This document shows positions 16,812 to 27,364 of a DNA stretch of 64,000 bases, piece by piece. The DNA comes from Aneurinibacillus uraniidurans (GTDB lineage Bacteria; Bacillota; Bacilli; Aneurinibacillales; Aneurinibacillaceae), in contig NZ_CP116902.1 of NCBI RefSeq assembly GCF_028471905.1, positions 904,501-968,500 on the forward strand, read 5' to 3'. The position numbers and the translations under genes are program-made. Numbering within the stretch: the first letter of the stretch is position 1; each line of letters starts with the position of its first letter. Below the pieces are notes generated by a model. The model did not search any database. It was not told where the DNA came from and saw only the letters and a list, made by a program, of their open reading frames with translations.

Positions 16812-18524
16812 ATGGGATGGTTGCGTAATTTACGAGTTCGTCAGAAAATGCTTGTATTGAATGTGGTAGTTGGGATTTTTCTGGCCACTGTAGGAATTTC
16901 GGGATATACACATATGAATGATTTAAATAAGCAGACAGAGGCAATGTATGCAGAAAGTCTTCAACCTGTAGAATGGTTGAATGAAGCACGTACTCATTCA
17001 CGGGGGATTGAGGCGTTGACAGCTCGGTTAATGCTTGAGAAAGATGTGAAGCGACAGCAGGATATGGTGGAAGAGATTAAGGAGCGGATTGAGAAATCGG
17101 ATCAAGTGTTGGGACAATTTGCAGCACTTTCACTTGATGAATACGAGAAAGAACGTATGAACAAAATTAAGGAAATTGTACCGGAGTATCGAGCAGAGCG
17201 ACAGAAAGCGATTGATCTTGCATTAGCAGGACACCAAACGGAAGCGTATACATACTTTGTAAGCCATGCGCTTACACCGTTAAATGAGTTCAACAGTCTT
17301 CTGCAAGAGTTGACCGATTACAACGTCAAACGGGCAGATGAGATGAGTAAGCAAGGCAGACAAAATGCAAATGAAGCGAATCTCATTATGATTGGTACTT
17401 TTGTAATTGCTATGATTGTTTGTGCAGCGCTTTGTTCGATTATCTCGGGCATGATTTCTAAGCCGCTTGTGCGCATACAGGAATTGATGGAGCAGGCAGA
17501 GACCGGGGATATGACAGTCCGGGGAGACTATGAAGCAAGCGATGAACTAGGCCAATTGAATCGCACGTTTAATAATATGATGAATGGGCTGTGTACGGTT
17601 ATTAAGCAGGTGAATGACAATGCAGCCGGTCTCGCGAATAGTTCTCGTCAGCTCGCTGCAAATGCGGAGGGAGCGAATCATGTAACGCATGAGATTGCAG
17701 CAGCTATTCAGAAAGTGGCTGCAGGTTCTGAGACGATGATGGGAGGCGCGGGTGAGAGTGCGCGTTCAATGGAAGAGATGGCGATTGGGATTCAGCGGAT
17801 CGCAGAGAATTCTTCGATCGTTTCTGAATCATCGGATGTAATGGCGAAACAGGCACAGCAGGGCAATGAGATGATTCGCAAAGCCGGGAATCAGATGAGA
17901 CTAATCAATAGCTCGGTTGACAATTTATCTGCAGTCATTACCCAGTTACATACACGCTCGCAGGAAATCGGACATATCGTAGAAGTGATTACCGACATTG
18001 CTTCCCAGACGAATCTGCTGGCGCTTAATGCAGCGATTGAAGCAGCTCGTGCTGGTGAACATGGCAAAGGCTTTGCTGTTGTGGCAGATGAAGTGCGTAA
18101 GCTTGCCGAGCAGTCTGAGCAATCAGCTGGTAAAATTACGGAACTGATTCAGGAAATACAAGGTGACACGATTCTTTCAGTAGAAGCGATGGAAAAAGGA
18201 ACGAAAGATGTAGCCGAAGGGATGGAAGTTGTTCGACATGCTGGAACTACATTTGAAAGCATTGTAGACGCGGCTAAACAGGTCGCGGAACAGATTCAGG
18301 AAGTATCAGCAGCAACAGAGCAGCTATCTGCAGGTTCTGAGCAGGTGACGGCATCTGTAACTGATATGAGCTGTATTGCGAAGGAATCAGCAGAGGATAC
18401 GAGCCGGGTTGCATCGGCCGCACAAGAGCAGTTGGCTGTTATTGAACAAATTCACGACTCGGTAGAATCGCTTAGTGCGATGGCAAAAGAACTGGATGGA
18501 GCGGTGCGCAAGTTTACAATCTAG
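16812..18524 (+). CDS. Transmembrane methyl-accepting chemotaxis protein
   Basis: 570 residues. Helix 1 at about 13-33, an extracytoplasmic four-helix-bundle-type sensor at 34-185, helix 2 at about 190-212, HAMP at about 213-270, and a long signalling coiled coil. The receptor hairpin tip is the conserved block [20 protein letters not shown] followed by [16 protein letters not shown]. The ligand is unknown. Three in-frame starts are possible (16788, 16803, 16812); 16812 gives the usual [12 protein letters not shown] beginning, while 16788 also has a ribosome site (AAGGGAG). The next gene begins 12 nt downstream. Confidence 0.9.
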   Translation: MGWLRNLRVRQKMLVLNVVVGIFLATVGISGYTHMNDLNKQTEAMYAESLQPVEWLNEARTHSRGIEALTARLMLEKDVKRQQDMVEEIKERIEKSDQVLGQFAALSLDEYEKERMNKIKEIVPEYRAERQKAIDLALAGHQTEAYTYFVSHALTPLNEFNSLLQELTDYNVKRADEMSKQGRQNANEANLIMIGTFVIAMIVCAALCSIISGMISKPLVRIQELMEQAETGDMTVRGDYEASDELGQLNRTFNNMMNGLCTVIKQVNDNAAGLANSSRQLAANAEGANHVTHEIAAAIQKVAAGSETMMGGAGESARSMEEMAIGIQRIAENSSIVSESSDVMAKQAQQGNEMIRKAGNQMRLINSSVDNLSAVITQLHTRSQEIGHIVEVITDIASQTNLLALNAAIEAARAGEHGKGFAVVADEVRKLAEQSEQSAGKITELIQEIQGDTILSVEAMEKGTKDVAEGMEVVRHAGTTFESIVDAAKQVAEQIQEVSAATEQLSAGSEQVTASVTDMSCIAKESAEDTSRVASAAQEQLAVIEQIHDSVESLSAMAKELDGAVRKFTI

Positions 18525-18536
18525 GGGGCTGATCCG

Positions 18537-19130
18537 ATGGAACAGGCGGAACAGATGCTTGTGGTCACCGTACAGAAGGCGCAGCAGCGAGCGGCTTACG
18601 TAACCGCTTATGCAAAAAAAGCAGGTGAATGGATACCGGTACTTGGTCCGTTTCCTGCTGTTGTCGGGAAGAATGGAGTTACGGCGAATAAGCGGGAAGG
18701 GGATCGTAAAACGCCGCTGGGGCTGTACCCGATTCGATACGCATTCGGAACAGCAGTCAAGCCGCACGGTATCCACCTGCCGTATCGCATGGTGACGCGG
18801 CATGATTACTGGGTAGATGACCCTGCTTCACCTGACTATAATCGCTGGGTAACATGCTATGCACAGCCGAAAAAGTACTGGAATTCGTTCGAAAAACTAA
18901 GCATTTCAGCATACAAATATGCGCTCGTAATCGGGTACAATGATGACCCGCCGATCGCAGGGGCCGGAAGTGCGATTTTTCTCCATGTATGGCGTGGGCC
19001 TGCAAGTTATACCGCCGGGTGTGTGGCTCTGGCAGAAGCAGATGTACTGCGCATTCTGCGCTGGCTGCGCCCAGAGAGTAATCCTGTGATCTGGATCAGA
19101 ACTATACAGGAAGAGCCTGTCTCTATATGA
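18537..19130 (+). CDS. L,D-transpeptidase (YkuD-fold) family protein
   Basis: 197 residues, essentially one YkuD domain. Visible features: the REGDRKTPLGLYPI motif near residue 55, then a catalytic block with His in FLHVWRG and Cys in YTAGCVAL. Such enzymes form 3-3 peptidoglycan crosslinks or act on related peptide bonds. No signal peptide or LysM domain is seen, which is unusual for a wall enzyme; a leaderless export route, a mother-cell role or a missed N-terminus are possible. GGGGG precedes the ATG. Twelve nt after the chemoreceptor gene; a terminator follows. Confidence 0.82.
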   Translation: MEQAEQMLVVTVQKAQQRAAYVTAYAKKAGEWIPVLGPFPAVVGKNGVTANKREGDRKTPLGLYPIRYAFGTAVKPHGIHLPYRMVTRHDYWVDDPASPDYNRWVTCYAQPKKYWNSFEKLSISAYKYALVIGYNDDPPIAGAGSAIFLHVWRGPASYTAGCVALAEADVLRILRWLRPESNPVIWIRTIQEEPVSI

Positions 19131-19139
19131 ACTTGAATG

Positions 19140-19170
19140 AAAAAAGCCGGAATTATACCGGCTTTTTTTT
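19140..19170. terminator. Intrinsic terminator overlapping the 3' end of the YkvI-like gene
   Basis: AAAAAGCCGG-AATTATA-CCGGCTTTTTTTT. It ends the plus-strand L,D-transpeptidase unit. The right arm also encodes the last codons of the convergent gene. Confidence 0.85.
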
Positions 19171-20193
19171 CATGAAGATAAGCAAGAGCGTAATACAGCC
19201 TATGATACCGAACAGTGGATAGAGGTGATGAACAAGAACGGCAAATCCAAACTGGCTGATGAAGCAGCAGATGGCAAGCAGACCGATAATAAGTGTGCGC
19301 TCGGTAACAGAAGGAGGGAACAGACGCCGTAGTTGCCGGGTAATACCGAATACATTGCCAGCAAGCGTTGTAAAAATCTCACCAAAAATAACGAGGGAAA
19401 ATAGCCATTGAACAAGCGGACCAAAATTTACGACGATGACGGCCATTGGAATCTCGGCTCCTTCAATTTGAGACAGATGAGCAGTGAGGACGAAATTGGA
19501 CAACCAGAGCAATATCCCAAGCCCGACGCCCCCCATTATGCCGCCAGCGATAATCGTTTGTCGATTCTGAAATTCGCTGCCGAGTGGCACAAGTACGGCG
19601 AGTGCCAAAGTAAGATTGAAAGCCGCGTACAGAAAAGGTGATAACATCCATAAGTCGCTATCTGGTGTCGGAGCAGGAAGTGCTGTAGCTGCTCGTCCGC
19701 TTCCGAGCGTAGCGATGCCGATTAACATACTGAATAAGAGCATGACGGGCACAACGATTGTATTGATTACCATAACGGCATGCATACCGCGAGTGACAAC
19801 AAGATATAGGATGAATACCGTAATCGCAACTCCAGGAACCCCCAGGCCGTTTACGTGCTGATTGAACAGAGCAGCTGTTCCTGCAAGCATCACACCCGTA
19901 ATACAGATCAAGATAAGTAAGGTTATCAGATTAATCCATGCCCCGGCTGTTCGCCCGAATATATACTCGTTGAATGCATCATACGAAGCGGTCCGCATTT
20001 TGCTGGAGAGTAACATAATTTTTGTGCCAACAATGATAAACAGCAGCACTGCCACCGCGATAATGAGATAGCTTTTATCACCAAAACGGGTGATGAATTG
20101 AAAAATCTCCTGGCCACTGGCAAAACCAGCCCCAACCACGGTTCCGATGTACGTGAAACCGATCTGCATAACAGCTTTGTACGATATTCGCAT
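19153..20193 (-). CDS. YkvI family membrane protein (APC-like permease)
   Basis: 346 residues, about ten transmembrane helices. The start IGFTYIGTVVGAGFASGQE is the conserved YkvI motif and matches the unwound helix-1 glycine region of APC-superfamily transporters. Function is not established. Ribosome site GGGAGAGCG before the ATG. The C-terminus (KKKPV) is encoded by the right arm of the terminator hairpin of the neighbouring gene. It is transcribed alone, divergent from the signal peptidase gene. Confidence 0.82.
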   Translation of the reverse strand: MRISYKAVMQIGFTYIGTVVGAGFASGQEIFQFITRFGDKSYLIIAVAVLLFIIVGTKIMLLSSKMRTASYDAFNEYIFGRTAGAWINLITLLILICITGVMLAGTAALFNQHVNGLGVPGVAITVFILYLVVTRGMHAVMVINTIVVPVMLLFSMLIGIATLGSGRAATALPAPTPDSDLWMLSPFLYAAFNLTLALAVLVPLGSEFQNRQTIIAGGIMGGVGLGILLWLSNFVLTAHLSQIEGAEIPMAVIVVNFGPLVQWLFSLVIFGEIFTTLAGNVFGITRQLRRLFPPSVTERTLIIGLLAICCFISQFGFAVLVHHLYPLFGIIGCITLLLIFMKKKPV

Positions 20194-20340
20194 TTTTCGC
20201 TCTCCCGTGCTTTTTCCTTTTAGCCTATGAGGTTGTCCGGTAAAGTAGAATCCAAAAAATTAGTCGTTACAAGATAACCGGTTTGTTTTACAATGTAGGG
20301 AAGGAAGAAGTACAGTTGAAGTACAGGAGGACCTATCTGT

Positions 20341-20853
20341 ATGTGGAAATGGTTAAAAGAATGGGTGCCGATTATTGTGATCGCACTTGTACTTAGTATG
20401 ACAATTCGGACGTATGTTGGAGAGGCTGTTGTCGTTCCAAGCGGCTCGATGCTGCCTACTATTCACATTAATGACCGCCTTGCGGTAGAAAAGTTTAGTA
20501 AGACGGAAAATCTTAAGCCGGGTGATATTGTGGTCTTTTACCCACCTGTTCCGGATAAAAAGGATGAGCGTTTCATTAAGCGTCTAATCGGAGTCGGTGG
20601 GGATACGATTGAGATTAAAGATGGAGCATTGTACCGCAACGGTAAAAAAGTAGATGAACCGTATATTCGGGAGCCGATGACGTATACTTTCGGCCCGGTA
20701 ACTGTTCCACCTGGTAAGTTTTTCTTCCTCGGGGACAATCGAAATGAAAGCTTTGATTCGCATCTGTGGCCGACTCCGTTCGTAGATAAGAGCGCCATTT
20801 GCGGAAAAGCAGTTTTTCGTTTCTATCCATTCTCTGATATGAAAGTGATGTAG
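20341..20853 (+). CDS. lepB: Type I signal peptidase
   Basis: 170 residues with one N-terminal transmembrane anchor (about 8-24), the normal Gram-positive form (SipS/SipT type). Catalytic Ser36 is in VPSGSMLPT and catalytic Lys80 in RFIKRLIGVGGD; the C-terminal box is FFLGDNRNESFDS. It cleaves signal peptides of exported proteins on the outer face of the membrane. The ATG follows ACAGGAGG. Monocistronic with a terminator. Bacillales usually hold several paralogues, so the exact name is not assigned. Confidence 0.95.
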   Translation: MWKWLKEWVPIIVIALVLSMTIRTYVGEAVVVPSGSMLPTIHINDRLAVEKFSKTENLKPGDIVVFYPPVPDKKDERFIKRLIGVGGDTIEIKDGALYRNGKKVDEPYIREPMTYTFGPVTVPPGKFFFLGDNRNESFDSHLWPTPFVDKSAICGKAVFRFYPFSDMKVM

Positions 20854-20871
20854 TCTCCCATACTTGTGTAT

Positions 20872-20911
20872 TCTCCCGCTTTATTTTTATGTAAAAGCGG
20901 GAGATTTTTTT
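20872..20911 (+). terminator. Intrinsic terminator of the signal peptidase gene
   Basis: TCTCCCGCTTT pairs with AAAGCGGGAGA, followed by TTTTTTT. Confidence 0.88.
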
Positions 20912-20922
20912 GTGTCTTTCTA

Positions 20923-20951
20923 TTGTACTACTACAGAACATCTGTTATAAT
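20923..20951 (+). promoter_or_regulatory. Predicted promoter for the 55-aa gene
   Basis: TTGTAC, a 17-bp spacer and a perfect TATAAT, 31 nt before the ATG at 20982. Confidence 0.55.
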
Positions 20952-20981
20952 ACAGAAAAAGAGCGATGGAGGGGAAAAAAT

Positions 20982-21149
20982 ATGGGATACGGATACCGAC
21001 CACAGCGCGGTGTGACTCAGCCGGAAACAGAATCTTTTTCAACAATGTACGGACGAAACGTGTCCGTCAAACGTGATGGCAAAATGATGTTTATAAACCG
21101 CATTGTTGTGCAGGGGACATCCGCTATACCCGCCCGTTCGCTTCGCTAG
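20982..21149 (+). CDS. Short hypothetical protein, 55 aa
   Basis: 55 residues beginning MGYGYRPQRGVTQ, basic and hydrophilic with no membrane segment. I do not recognise it. It has its own promoter, a TGGAGGGG ribosome site 8 nt before the ATG, and a terminator 42 nt after the stop, so a real small gene is likely. An in-frame extension back to 20910 runs through the preceding terminator and is rejected. Confidence 0.55.
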   Translation: MGYGYRPQRGVTQPETESFSTMYGRNVSVKRDGKMMFINRIVVQGTSAIPARSLR

Positions 21150-21190
21150 TCCGTGTATAGTACGCAATTGAATTAACTAAGCTGCCTCCT

Positions 21191-21222
21191 CCACCAGGGA
21201 TTTTTTATCCTGGTGGTTTTTT
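21191..21222 (+). terminator. Intrinsic terminator after the 55-aa gene
   Basis: CCACCAGGGA / TCCTGGTGG hairpin followed by TTTTTT, abutting the stop of the convergent esterase gene. Confidence 0.85.
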
Positions 21223-21943
21223 ATTTTGGCACGCCAAAGAAAAAAGTAAGGGCATCAGGGAGTTCGCGCTGCCAGAATCCCCAGTCGTGTCCACCTGAGC
21301 GTTCCACGTACGTGACGGAAGCACCGCGTTCTTCGAGTAGCGCTTTCATCTCACGGTTCAGAGCAAGAAAGTCAGCTGTTCCATCCCAGACAGGTACGGC
21401 AGTTTCTTCTAGTCCGATAAGCATATAGATCATCAAAGAGCGAAGTTCCGGCTTACGTAACACACCTTTCATTACCTCTGGGTAGAACGCTCCAGACAGG
21501 GAGAGTACGTGAGAGAAAAGTTCTGGATGTTCAAGAGCCAAATCCAGGCTGACAGTACCGCCCAGCGAATCACCAGCGAGCACCCGCTGACTGACGGATA
21601 CTTCCTGTTCAACGGCGGGCATAAGTTCTTCGATGAAAAAAGACTTGTACAAATGATTGCGTGAGCGATTTGTACCATATTCACTCGTGCGGTTCTCACG
21701 AGATACTGTAACAGCAGCTATTATGAATGGATACAGTTCACCGTTGAGAATCATTTCTTGTGCTACTGTTGCCCCCCGGCCAAAGTTGAGAAACTGCTCG
21801 CCATCCTGGGCATATACAATTGGATACGCTTGATCCGCATTGTATCCCGGTGGCAGATACAGCTTGTAGGAGCGTATTTCCCCTAGATAGTTGCTAGTAA
21901 TTTCACGACGTAGGATGGTTCGCTTTCGTAAGTTTTCCTCCAT
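21221..21943 (-). CDS. Alpha/beta-hydrolase, esterase D / enterochelin-esterase-like
   Basis: 240 residues. N-terminal beta strands precede YPIVYAQDGEQFLNFG; the nucleophile elbow is LAGDSLGGTVSLD (Ser), the acid probably in EETAVPVWDGTAD, and the His in GGHDWGFW. This is the putative esterase family containing siderophore trilactone esterases (BesA, Fes) and YbbA. No siderophore genes are adjacent, so the substrate is open. Start ATG at 21943 after GAGGAGA; the extension to 21988 lies over the divergent pdh promoter and is rejected. Confidence 0.82.
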   Translation of the reverse strand: MEENLRKRTILRREITSNYLGEIRSYKLYLPPGYNADQAYPIVYAQDGEQFLNFGRGATVAQEMILNGELYPFIIAAVTVSRENRTSEYGTNRSRNHLYKSFFIEELMPAVEQEVSVSQRVLAGDSLGGTVSLDLALEHPELFSHVLSLSGAFYPEVMKGVLRKPELRSLMIYMLIGLEETAVPVWDGTADFLALNREMKALLEERGASVTYVERSGGHDWGFWQRELPDALTFFFGVPK

Positions 21944-21981
21944 AAATACAACGTCTCCTCTCGCAATGTATGCAAAATAAT

Positions 21982-23181
<1,200 letters not shown>

Positions 23182-23183
23182 TC

Positions 23184-24164
23184 ATGGCACAAATGACGAT
23201 GATTCAAGCGATTACAGATGCGTTGCGTACTGAGATGAAAGCAGATCCGAATGTTCTTGTTTTCGGGGAAGACGTCGGTGTAAACGGCGGGGTATTCCGT
23301 GCGACAGAAGGATTGCAGCAAGAATTCGGTGAAGAGCGTGTCATGGATACACCGCTTGCTGAATCCGCAATCGGCGGTATGGCAGTCGGCCTGGGTCTGC
23401 AAGGATTCCGTCCGGTAGCCGAAATTCAATTCTTTGGTTTTGTATTTGAAGTATTTGATTCGGTTGCGTCTCAGGCAGCCCGTATGCGCTACCGTTCAGG
23501 CGGTAAGTACAACGCGCCGATTACATTCCGTGCTCCGTTTGGTGGCGGTGTAAAAACACCAGAACTGCACGCAGACAGCCTAGAAGGTTTGTTCTTGCAA
23601 ACACCAGGTGTAAAAGTTGTTATTCCGTCTAATCCTTATGATGCAAAAGGACTTTTGATCTCCGCGATTCGCGACAATGACCCGGTTATTTTCCTTGAGC
23701 ATATGAAGCTGTACCGTTCATTCCGTGGTGAAGTACCAGAAGGATCATACACAGTGCCGATCGGCAAGGCTAATGTTGTCAAAGAAGGAAAAGACGTTAC
23801 GATCATCACATACGGTGCCATGGTTCAAACATCACTCAAAGCGGCAGAACAAATCGAAAAAGACCGCAATGTAAGTGTCGAAGTCATTGACCTGCGTACG
23901 ATTAATCCGCTTGATGTAGAAACGATTATTGCATCTGTTGAAAAGACAAATCGTGCCATTGTGGTACAGGAAGCGCAGCGCCAGGCAGGCGTGGCGGCTG
24001 AAATTATCGCTCAAATTAATGAGCGTGCGATTTTGTCTCTTGAAGCACCAGTTCTGCGTGTAACAGCTCCAGATACTGTCTTCCCATTTGCAGCTGCAGA
24101 AGATGTATGGCTTCCAGACCCGACTCGCGTAATCGAAGCCATTAACAAAGTGCTTGATTTCTAA
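23184..24164 (+). CDS. pdhB: Pyruvate dehydrogenase E1 component, beta subunit
   Basis: 326 residues, standard length. It starts [17 protein letters not shown] and carries [19 protein letters not shown] and the transketolase-type block [19 protein letters not shown], including the Glu that activates thiamine diphosphate. It forms the alpha2beta2 E1 with PdhA. The ribosome site AAGGAGATGA lies inside the end of pdhA, so translation is likely coupled. Confidence 0.95.
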   Translation: MAQMTMIQAITDALRTEMKADPNVLVFGEDVGVNGGVFRATEGLQQEFGEERVMDTPLAESAIGGMAVGLGLQGFRPVAEIQFFGFVFEVFDSVASQAARMRYRSGGKYNAPITFRAPFGGGVKTPELHADSLEGLFLQTPGVKVVIPSNPYDAKGLLISAIRDNDPVIFLEHMKLYRSFRGEVPEGSYTVPIGKANVVKEGKDVTIITYGAMVQTSLKAAEQIEKDRNVSVEVIDLRTINPLDVETIIASVEKTNRAIVVQEAQRQAGVAAEIIAQINERAILSLEAPVLRVTAPDTVFPFAAAEDVWLPDPTRVIEAINKVLDF

Positions 24165-24204
24165 ACCTGAGTGATCGATACGAATATCCAAAGGAGGGTT
24201 CCGC

Positions 24205-25527
24205 ATGGCGTTCCAGTTTAAAATGCCGGACATCGGTGAAGGCATTCATGAAGGCGAGATTGTAAAGTGGCACATTAAAGAAGGAGATCAGGTCGAAGAA
24301 GATCAGATCATCATGGAAGTGCAGAACGATAAGGCAGTCGTGGAAATTCCATCCCCGGTAAACGGGAAGGTTCTCGCTATTAAAGTAGAAGAAGGCACGG
24401 TAGCGGTTGTTGGTGATGTACTGGTTGAGTTTGACGCAGAGGGTGCACCAGCAGAAGAGGCACAACCACAAGCTGAACCAGCTGCTGCGGAAAAAGCAGA
24501 GCAGAAGACTGTGGAAAGTGCTCCAGCAGCACAGGCTCCTATTCAGCAAAATGCTGCACCTGTTGATGAATCCAAGCGTGTATTTGCCACTCCGGCTGTT
24601 CGCAAGCTAGCCCGTGAGCGCGGCATTAACATCCGTCAGGTAGCAGGAACCGGCAAAAACGGACGGATTACGCGTCAGGACGTAGAAGCATTCGCATCCG
24701 GTGGTGCACCGGTAGCACAGGCTGTACCAGTTACCGCTCCGCAAGCGGCACAGCAGGCAGAGAATGTGGTTCCTGCGGAAGCAAAAGCAGCGTCAGCAGC
24801 AGCTCCGGTTCAAACACCGGCAGGACTCGAAGAGCGCAAGCCGCTTAAAGGCATCCGCAAGGCCATTGCAAATGCTATGGTCAAATCGATGTACACCGCT
24901 CCGCACGTTACAATCATGGACGAAGTCGATGTAACGAAGCTGGTTGACATGCGTACACGCTTCAAACCACTGGCGGCTCAAAAAGAAGTGAAATTAACAT
25001 ACCTTCCGTTTGTCGTTAAAGCAGCGATTGCTGGTCTGCGCCAGTTCCCGGAACTGAATGCAAGCATTGATGAAGAGACAAACGAAGTGGTACTGAAAAA
25101 ATACTACAACATCGGAATTGCAGCAGCGACAGATGAAGGTCTGCTCGTGCCAGTGATTAAGGATGCTGACCGCAAACCGCTGTGGAAAATTGCCGGGGAA
25201 ATCTCCGAACTGGCGACAAAAGCACGCGAGCGTAAAGCATCTGCTGATGAGCTGAAAGGCAGCACATTCTCGATTACGAATATCGGTTCAGCAGGCGGCA
25301 TGTTCTTTACTCCGGTTATTAACTATCCAGAAGTAGCAATTCTTGGTGTTGGCCGTATCGCGAAGAAACCGATTGTGAACGAAAATGATGAAATCGTAGC
25401 AGCTCCAGTACTTGCCCTCTCACTTAGCTTTGACCACCGCCTCATTGATGGGGAGTTGGCTCAGCTGTACATGAACTACATCAAGAACTTGCTGCAAAAT
25501 CCTGAAATGCTTGTTATGGAGGTGTAG
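24205..25527 (+). CDS. pdhC: Pyruvate dehydrogenase E2, dihydrolipoamide acetyltransferase
   Basis: 440 residues. Order: one lipoyl domain (1-78; lipoylated Lys43 in VQNDKAVVEIPSPV), an Ala/Pro/Gln-rich linker, a peripheral subunit-binding domain (about 122-160, ATPAVRKLARERGINI), a second Ala/Pro linker, and the catalytic domain (about 210-440) ending with the active-site block SFDHRLIDGELAQ. It transfers acetyl from lipoamide to CoA and forms the core of the complex. Ribosome site AAAGGAGGG. The 40-nt gap after pdhB shows no terminator. Confidence 0.95.
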   Translation: MAFQFKMPDIGEGIHEGEIVKWHIKEGDQVEEDQIIMEVQNDKAVVEIPSPVNGKVLAIKVEEGTVAVVGDVLVEFDAEGAPAEEAQPQAEPAAAEKAEQKTVESAPAAQAPIQQNAAPVDESKRVFATPAVRKLARERGINIRQVAGTGKNGRITRQDVEAFASGGAPVAQAVPVTAPQAAQQAENVVPAEAKAASAAAPVQTPAGLEERKPLKGIRKAIANAMVKSMYTAPHVTIMDEVDVTKLVDMRTRFKPLAAQKEVKLTYLPFVVKAAIAGLRQFPELNASIDEETNEVVLKKYYNIGIAAATDEGLLVPVIKDADRKPLWKIAGEISELATKARERKASADELKGSTFSITNIGSAGGMFFTPVINYPEVAILGVGRIAKKPIVNENDEIVAAPVLALSLSFDHRLIDGELAQLYMNYIKNLLQNPEMLVMEV

Positions 25528-25532
25528 AATCC

Positions 25533-26945
25533 ATGGTAGTAGGGGAATTTACGACAGAATTAGACGTTCTCGTCATCGGAGCAGGTCCAGGTGGGTATGT
25601 GGCAGCCATTCGCGCTGCCCAGCTCGGTAAGAAAGTAGCCATCGTGGACAAGTCAGAGGTGGGTGGCGTCTGCCTAAATCGGGGATGTATCCCATCCAAG
25701 TCCTTGATCTCAGCGGCACACCGCTTCGAGCAGGCAAAAGACGGCCACGAAATCGGCATTAATGTCGGTGACGTAAGCGTTGATATGAAAAAGGTTCAGG
25801 AGTGGAAGCAAAGCGTTGTGAGCAAGCTGACAGGCGGTGTACGCTCCCTTCTGAAAGGAAACGGTGTGGAGATTATCGAAGGCGAAGCACTGTTTGTCAA
25901 CGAAAACGAAGTGCGTGTGTTTCATGGCTATGACGTGAATCGCTATCATTTCAACCATTGCATCATCGCAACTGGCTCCCGCCCAATTGAAATTCCGGCG
26001 CTGCCGTTTAGCGACCGCATTCTGTCTTCGACGGAAGCTTTGACACTTGATCATATTCCAAATAAGCTGCTTGTTGTTGGTGGTGGCTATATTGGGATCG
26101 AGCTTGGCACTGTATTCGCGAAGTTAGGTGCACAAGTAACGGTGCTGGAAGGATCGGATGGCATCCTGCCAGGCTTTGAGAAAAACATGGTGCAGCTTGT
26201 GAAGAAAAAGCTGAAAAAACTGGGTGTAGAGATTCATACGAATGCTCTTGCAAGCAGCAGTGAAGTAACAGGCAATGGTGTCAAAGTTACAGCCAAAATC
26301 GGCGATAAAGAAGAAGCGTTTGAGGCGGATTACTGCCTCGTTACTGTTGGACGTCGCCCGAATACGGATGAACTTGGTCTGGAAGCAATCAGCATGAAAA
26401 TGACTGATCGCGGCTTGATTGAGATCGATAAACAGTGCAAAACAAATGTGCCAAACGTATACGCTATCGGCGATATCGTAGCGGGACCTGCGCTCGCACA
26501 TAAAGCGTCATATGAAGGCAAGGTAGCAGCAGAAGTAATTGCGGGGCTGCCAAGTGAAATCGATTATCTGGCGATTCCGGCGGTTGTTTTCTCTGATCCA
26601 GAGATGGCAAGCGTTGGCTTGACAGAAGATCAAGCAAAAGCGGAAGGCTACAACGTGAAAACAGGTCGTTTTTCTTTCGGTGCGAACGGTCGCGCCCTCA
26701 GTGTAAATGAAACAGACGGCTTTGTGAAAGTGGTAGCGGATGAAGCAGACGGCCGTGTACTCGGCGTACAGATCGTTGGACCAGAAGCATCTGACTTGAT
26801 TGCCGAAGCAGGACTTGCGATTGAAATGGGTGCAACATTAGAAGACATTGCACTGACCATTCATGCGCATCCAACGCTTGCGGAAGTGACGATGGAAGCT
26901 GTAGAAGCGGCACTTGGACATGGGGTTCATTCCTTGTCAAAGTAA
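25533..26945 (+). CDS. lpdA: Dihydrolipoamide dehydrogenase (E3)
   Basis: 470 residues. FAD-binding VLVIGAGPGGYVAAIRAAQ at the N-terminus, redox disulfide GGVCLNRGCIPSK (Cys47 and Cys52), NAD-binding VVGGGYIGIELG, and a C-terminal dimer-interface His in TIHAHPTLAEVTME. It reoxidises the E2 dihydrolipoyl group with NAD+. Begins 5 nt after the pdhC stop and ends the operon at a hairpin terminator. Confidence 0.95.
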   Translation: MVVGEFTTELDVLVIGAGPGGYVAAIRAAQLGKKVAIVDKSEVGGVCLNRGCIPSKSLISAAHRFEQAKDGHEIGINVGDVSVDMKKVQEWKQSVVSKLTGGVRSLLKGNGVEIIEGEALFVNENEVRVFHGYDVNRYHFNHCIIATGSRPIEIPALPFSDRILSSTEALTLDHIPNKLLVVGGGYIGIELGTVFAKLGAQVTVLEGSDGILPGFEKNMVQLVKKKLKKLGVEIHTNALASSSEVTGNGVKVTAKIGDKEEAFEADYCLVTVGRRPNTDELGLEAISMKMTDRGLIEIDKQCKTNVPNVYAIGDIVAGPALAHKASYEGKVAAEVIAGLPSEIDYLAIPAVVFSDPEMASVGLTEDQAKAEGYNVKTGRFSFGANGRALSVNETDGFVKVVADEADGRVLGVQIVGPEASDLIAEAGLAIEMGATLEDIALTIHAHPTLAEVTMEAVEAALGHGVHSLSK

Positions 26946-26986
26946 CTCGGCGAGCGTGAATTCAATAAGCTGAAAATGGTAAGACG

Positions 26987-27035
26987 GAAGCTGCCCTAAA
27001 AGCCAGAACATGGCGAATGGGGCAGCTTCTTTTTG
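26987..27035 (+). terminator. Intrinsic terminator of the pdh operon
   Basis: GAAGCTGCCC pairs with GGGCAGCTTC across a 23-nt loop, then TTTTTG. Confidence 0.75.
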
Positions 27036-27039
27036 TAGA

Positions 27040-27354
27040 ATCGACAACGTTTTGGGGATGAGGGAGCGGGATCGGGCGGGGCAACGGAACGCCTGTACGC
27101 GACCTCCCAGCGGAAGGGGCTGGACGGACGGGCCTTTGCCCACAATACTTCGAGGTACATACATCGTAGGCATCTTTTGTGGGCGAGTTCGTCTGGCACC
27201 TGGAGCGGACAGTCCAAACTTCTTCGTAAGCGTATCGAAGTGACGAGGTCCCGCCCGATCCCGACTCCTCCACCACACTTTGGAGAAAACCGCCCCCAAG
27301 AAAAGAAAGAGGCTGCCTTCAATCGCTGTGTTACAGCTTTTGAGACAGCCTCTT
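27040..27354 (-). repeat. Structured non-coding repeat, copy 1
   Basis: The element fills the gap between lpdA and the convergent chemoreceptor gene. Copies 1 and 2 (53184-53534, opposite strand) align by eye over about 300 nt with high identity. Terminal arms 27064-27080 and 27250-27267 (GAGCGGGATCGGGCGGG and its near complement) form a stem. Inside is a CCCACAA / TTGTGGG stem. The conserved core on the minus strand is ACTGTCCGCTCCAGG then GACGAACTCGCCCACAA. The right end is a hairpin that also ends the minus-strand gene. All open frames here are short and unsupported by ribosome sites. Confidence 0.75.
27306..27354 (-). terminator. Terminator of the soluble chemoreceptor gene, within repeat copy 1
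   Basis: AAAGAGGCTG / CAGCCTCTT stem; read on the minus strand it is followed by TTTCTTTTCTT. The same hairpin is kept in copy 2. Confidence 0.65.
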
Positions 27355-27364
27355 CCATTTATGA

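Noticed and set aside
26946-27364. Insertion sequence or transposase remnant
   Set aside because: Terminal inverted arms exist, but there is no transposase-like frame and no visible target duplication, so it is recorded only as a structured repeat.
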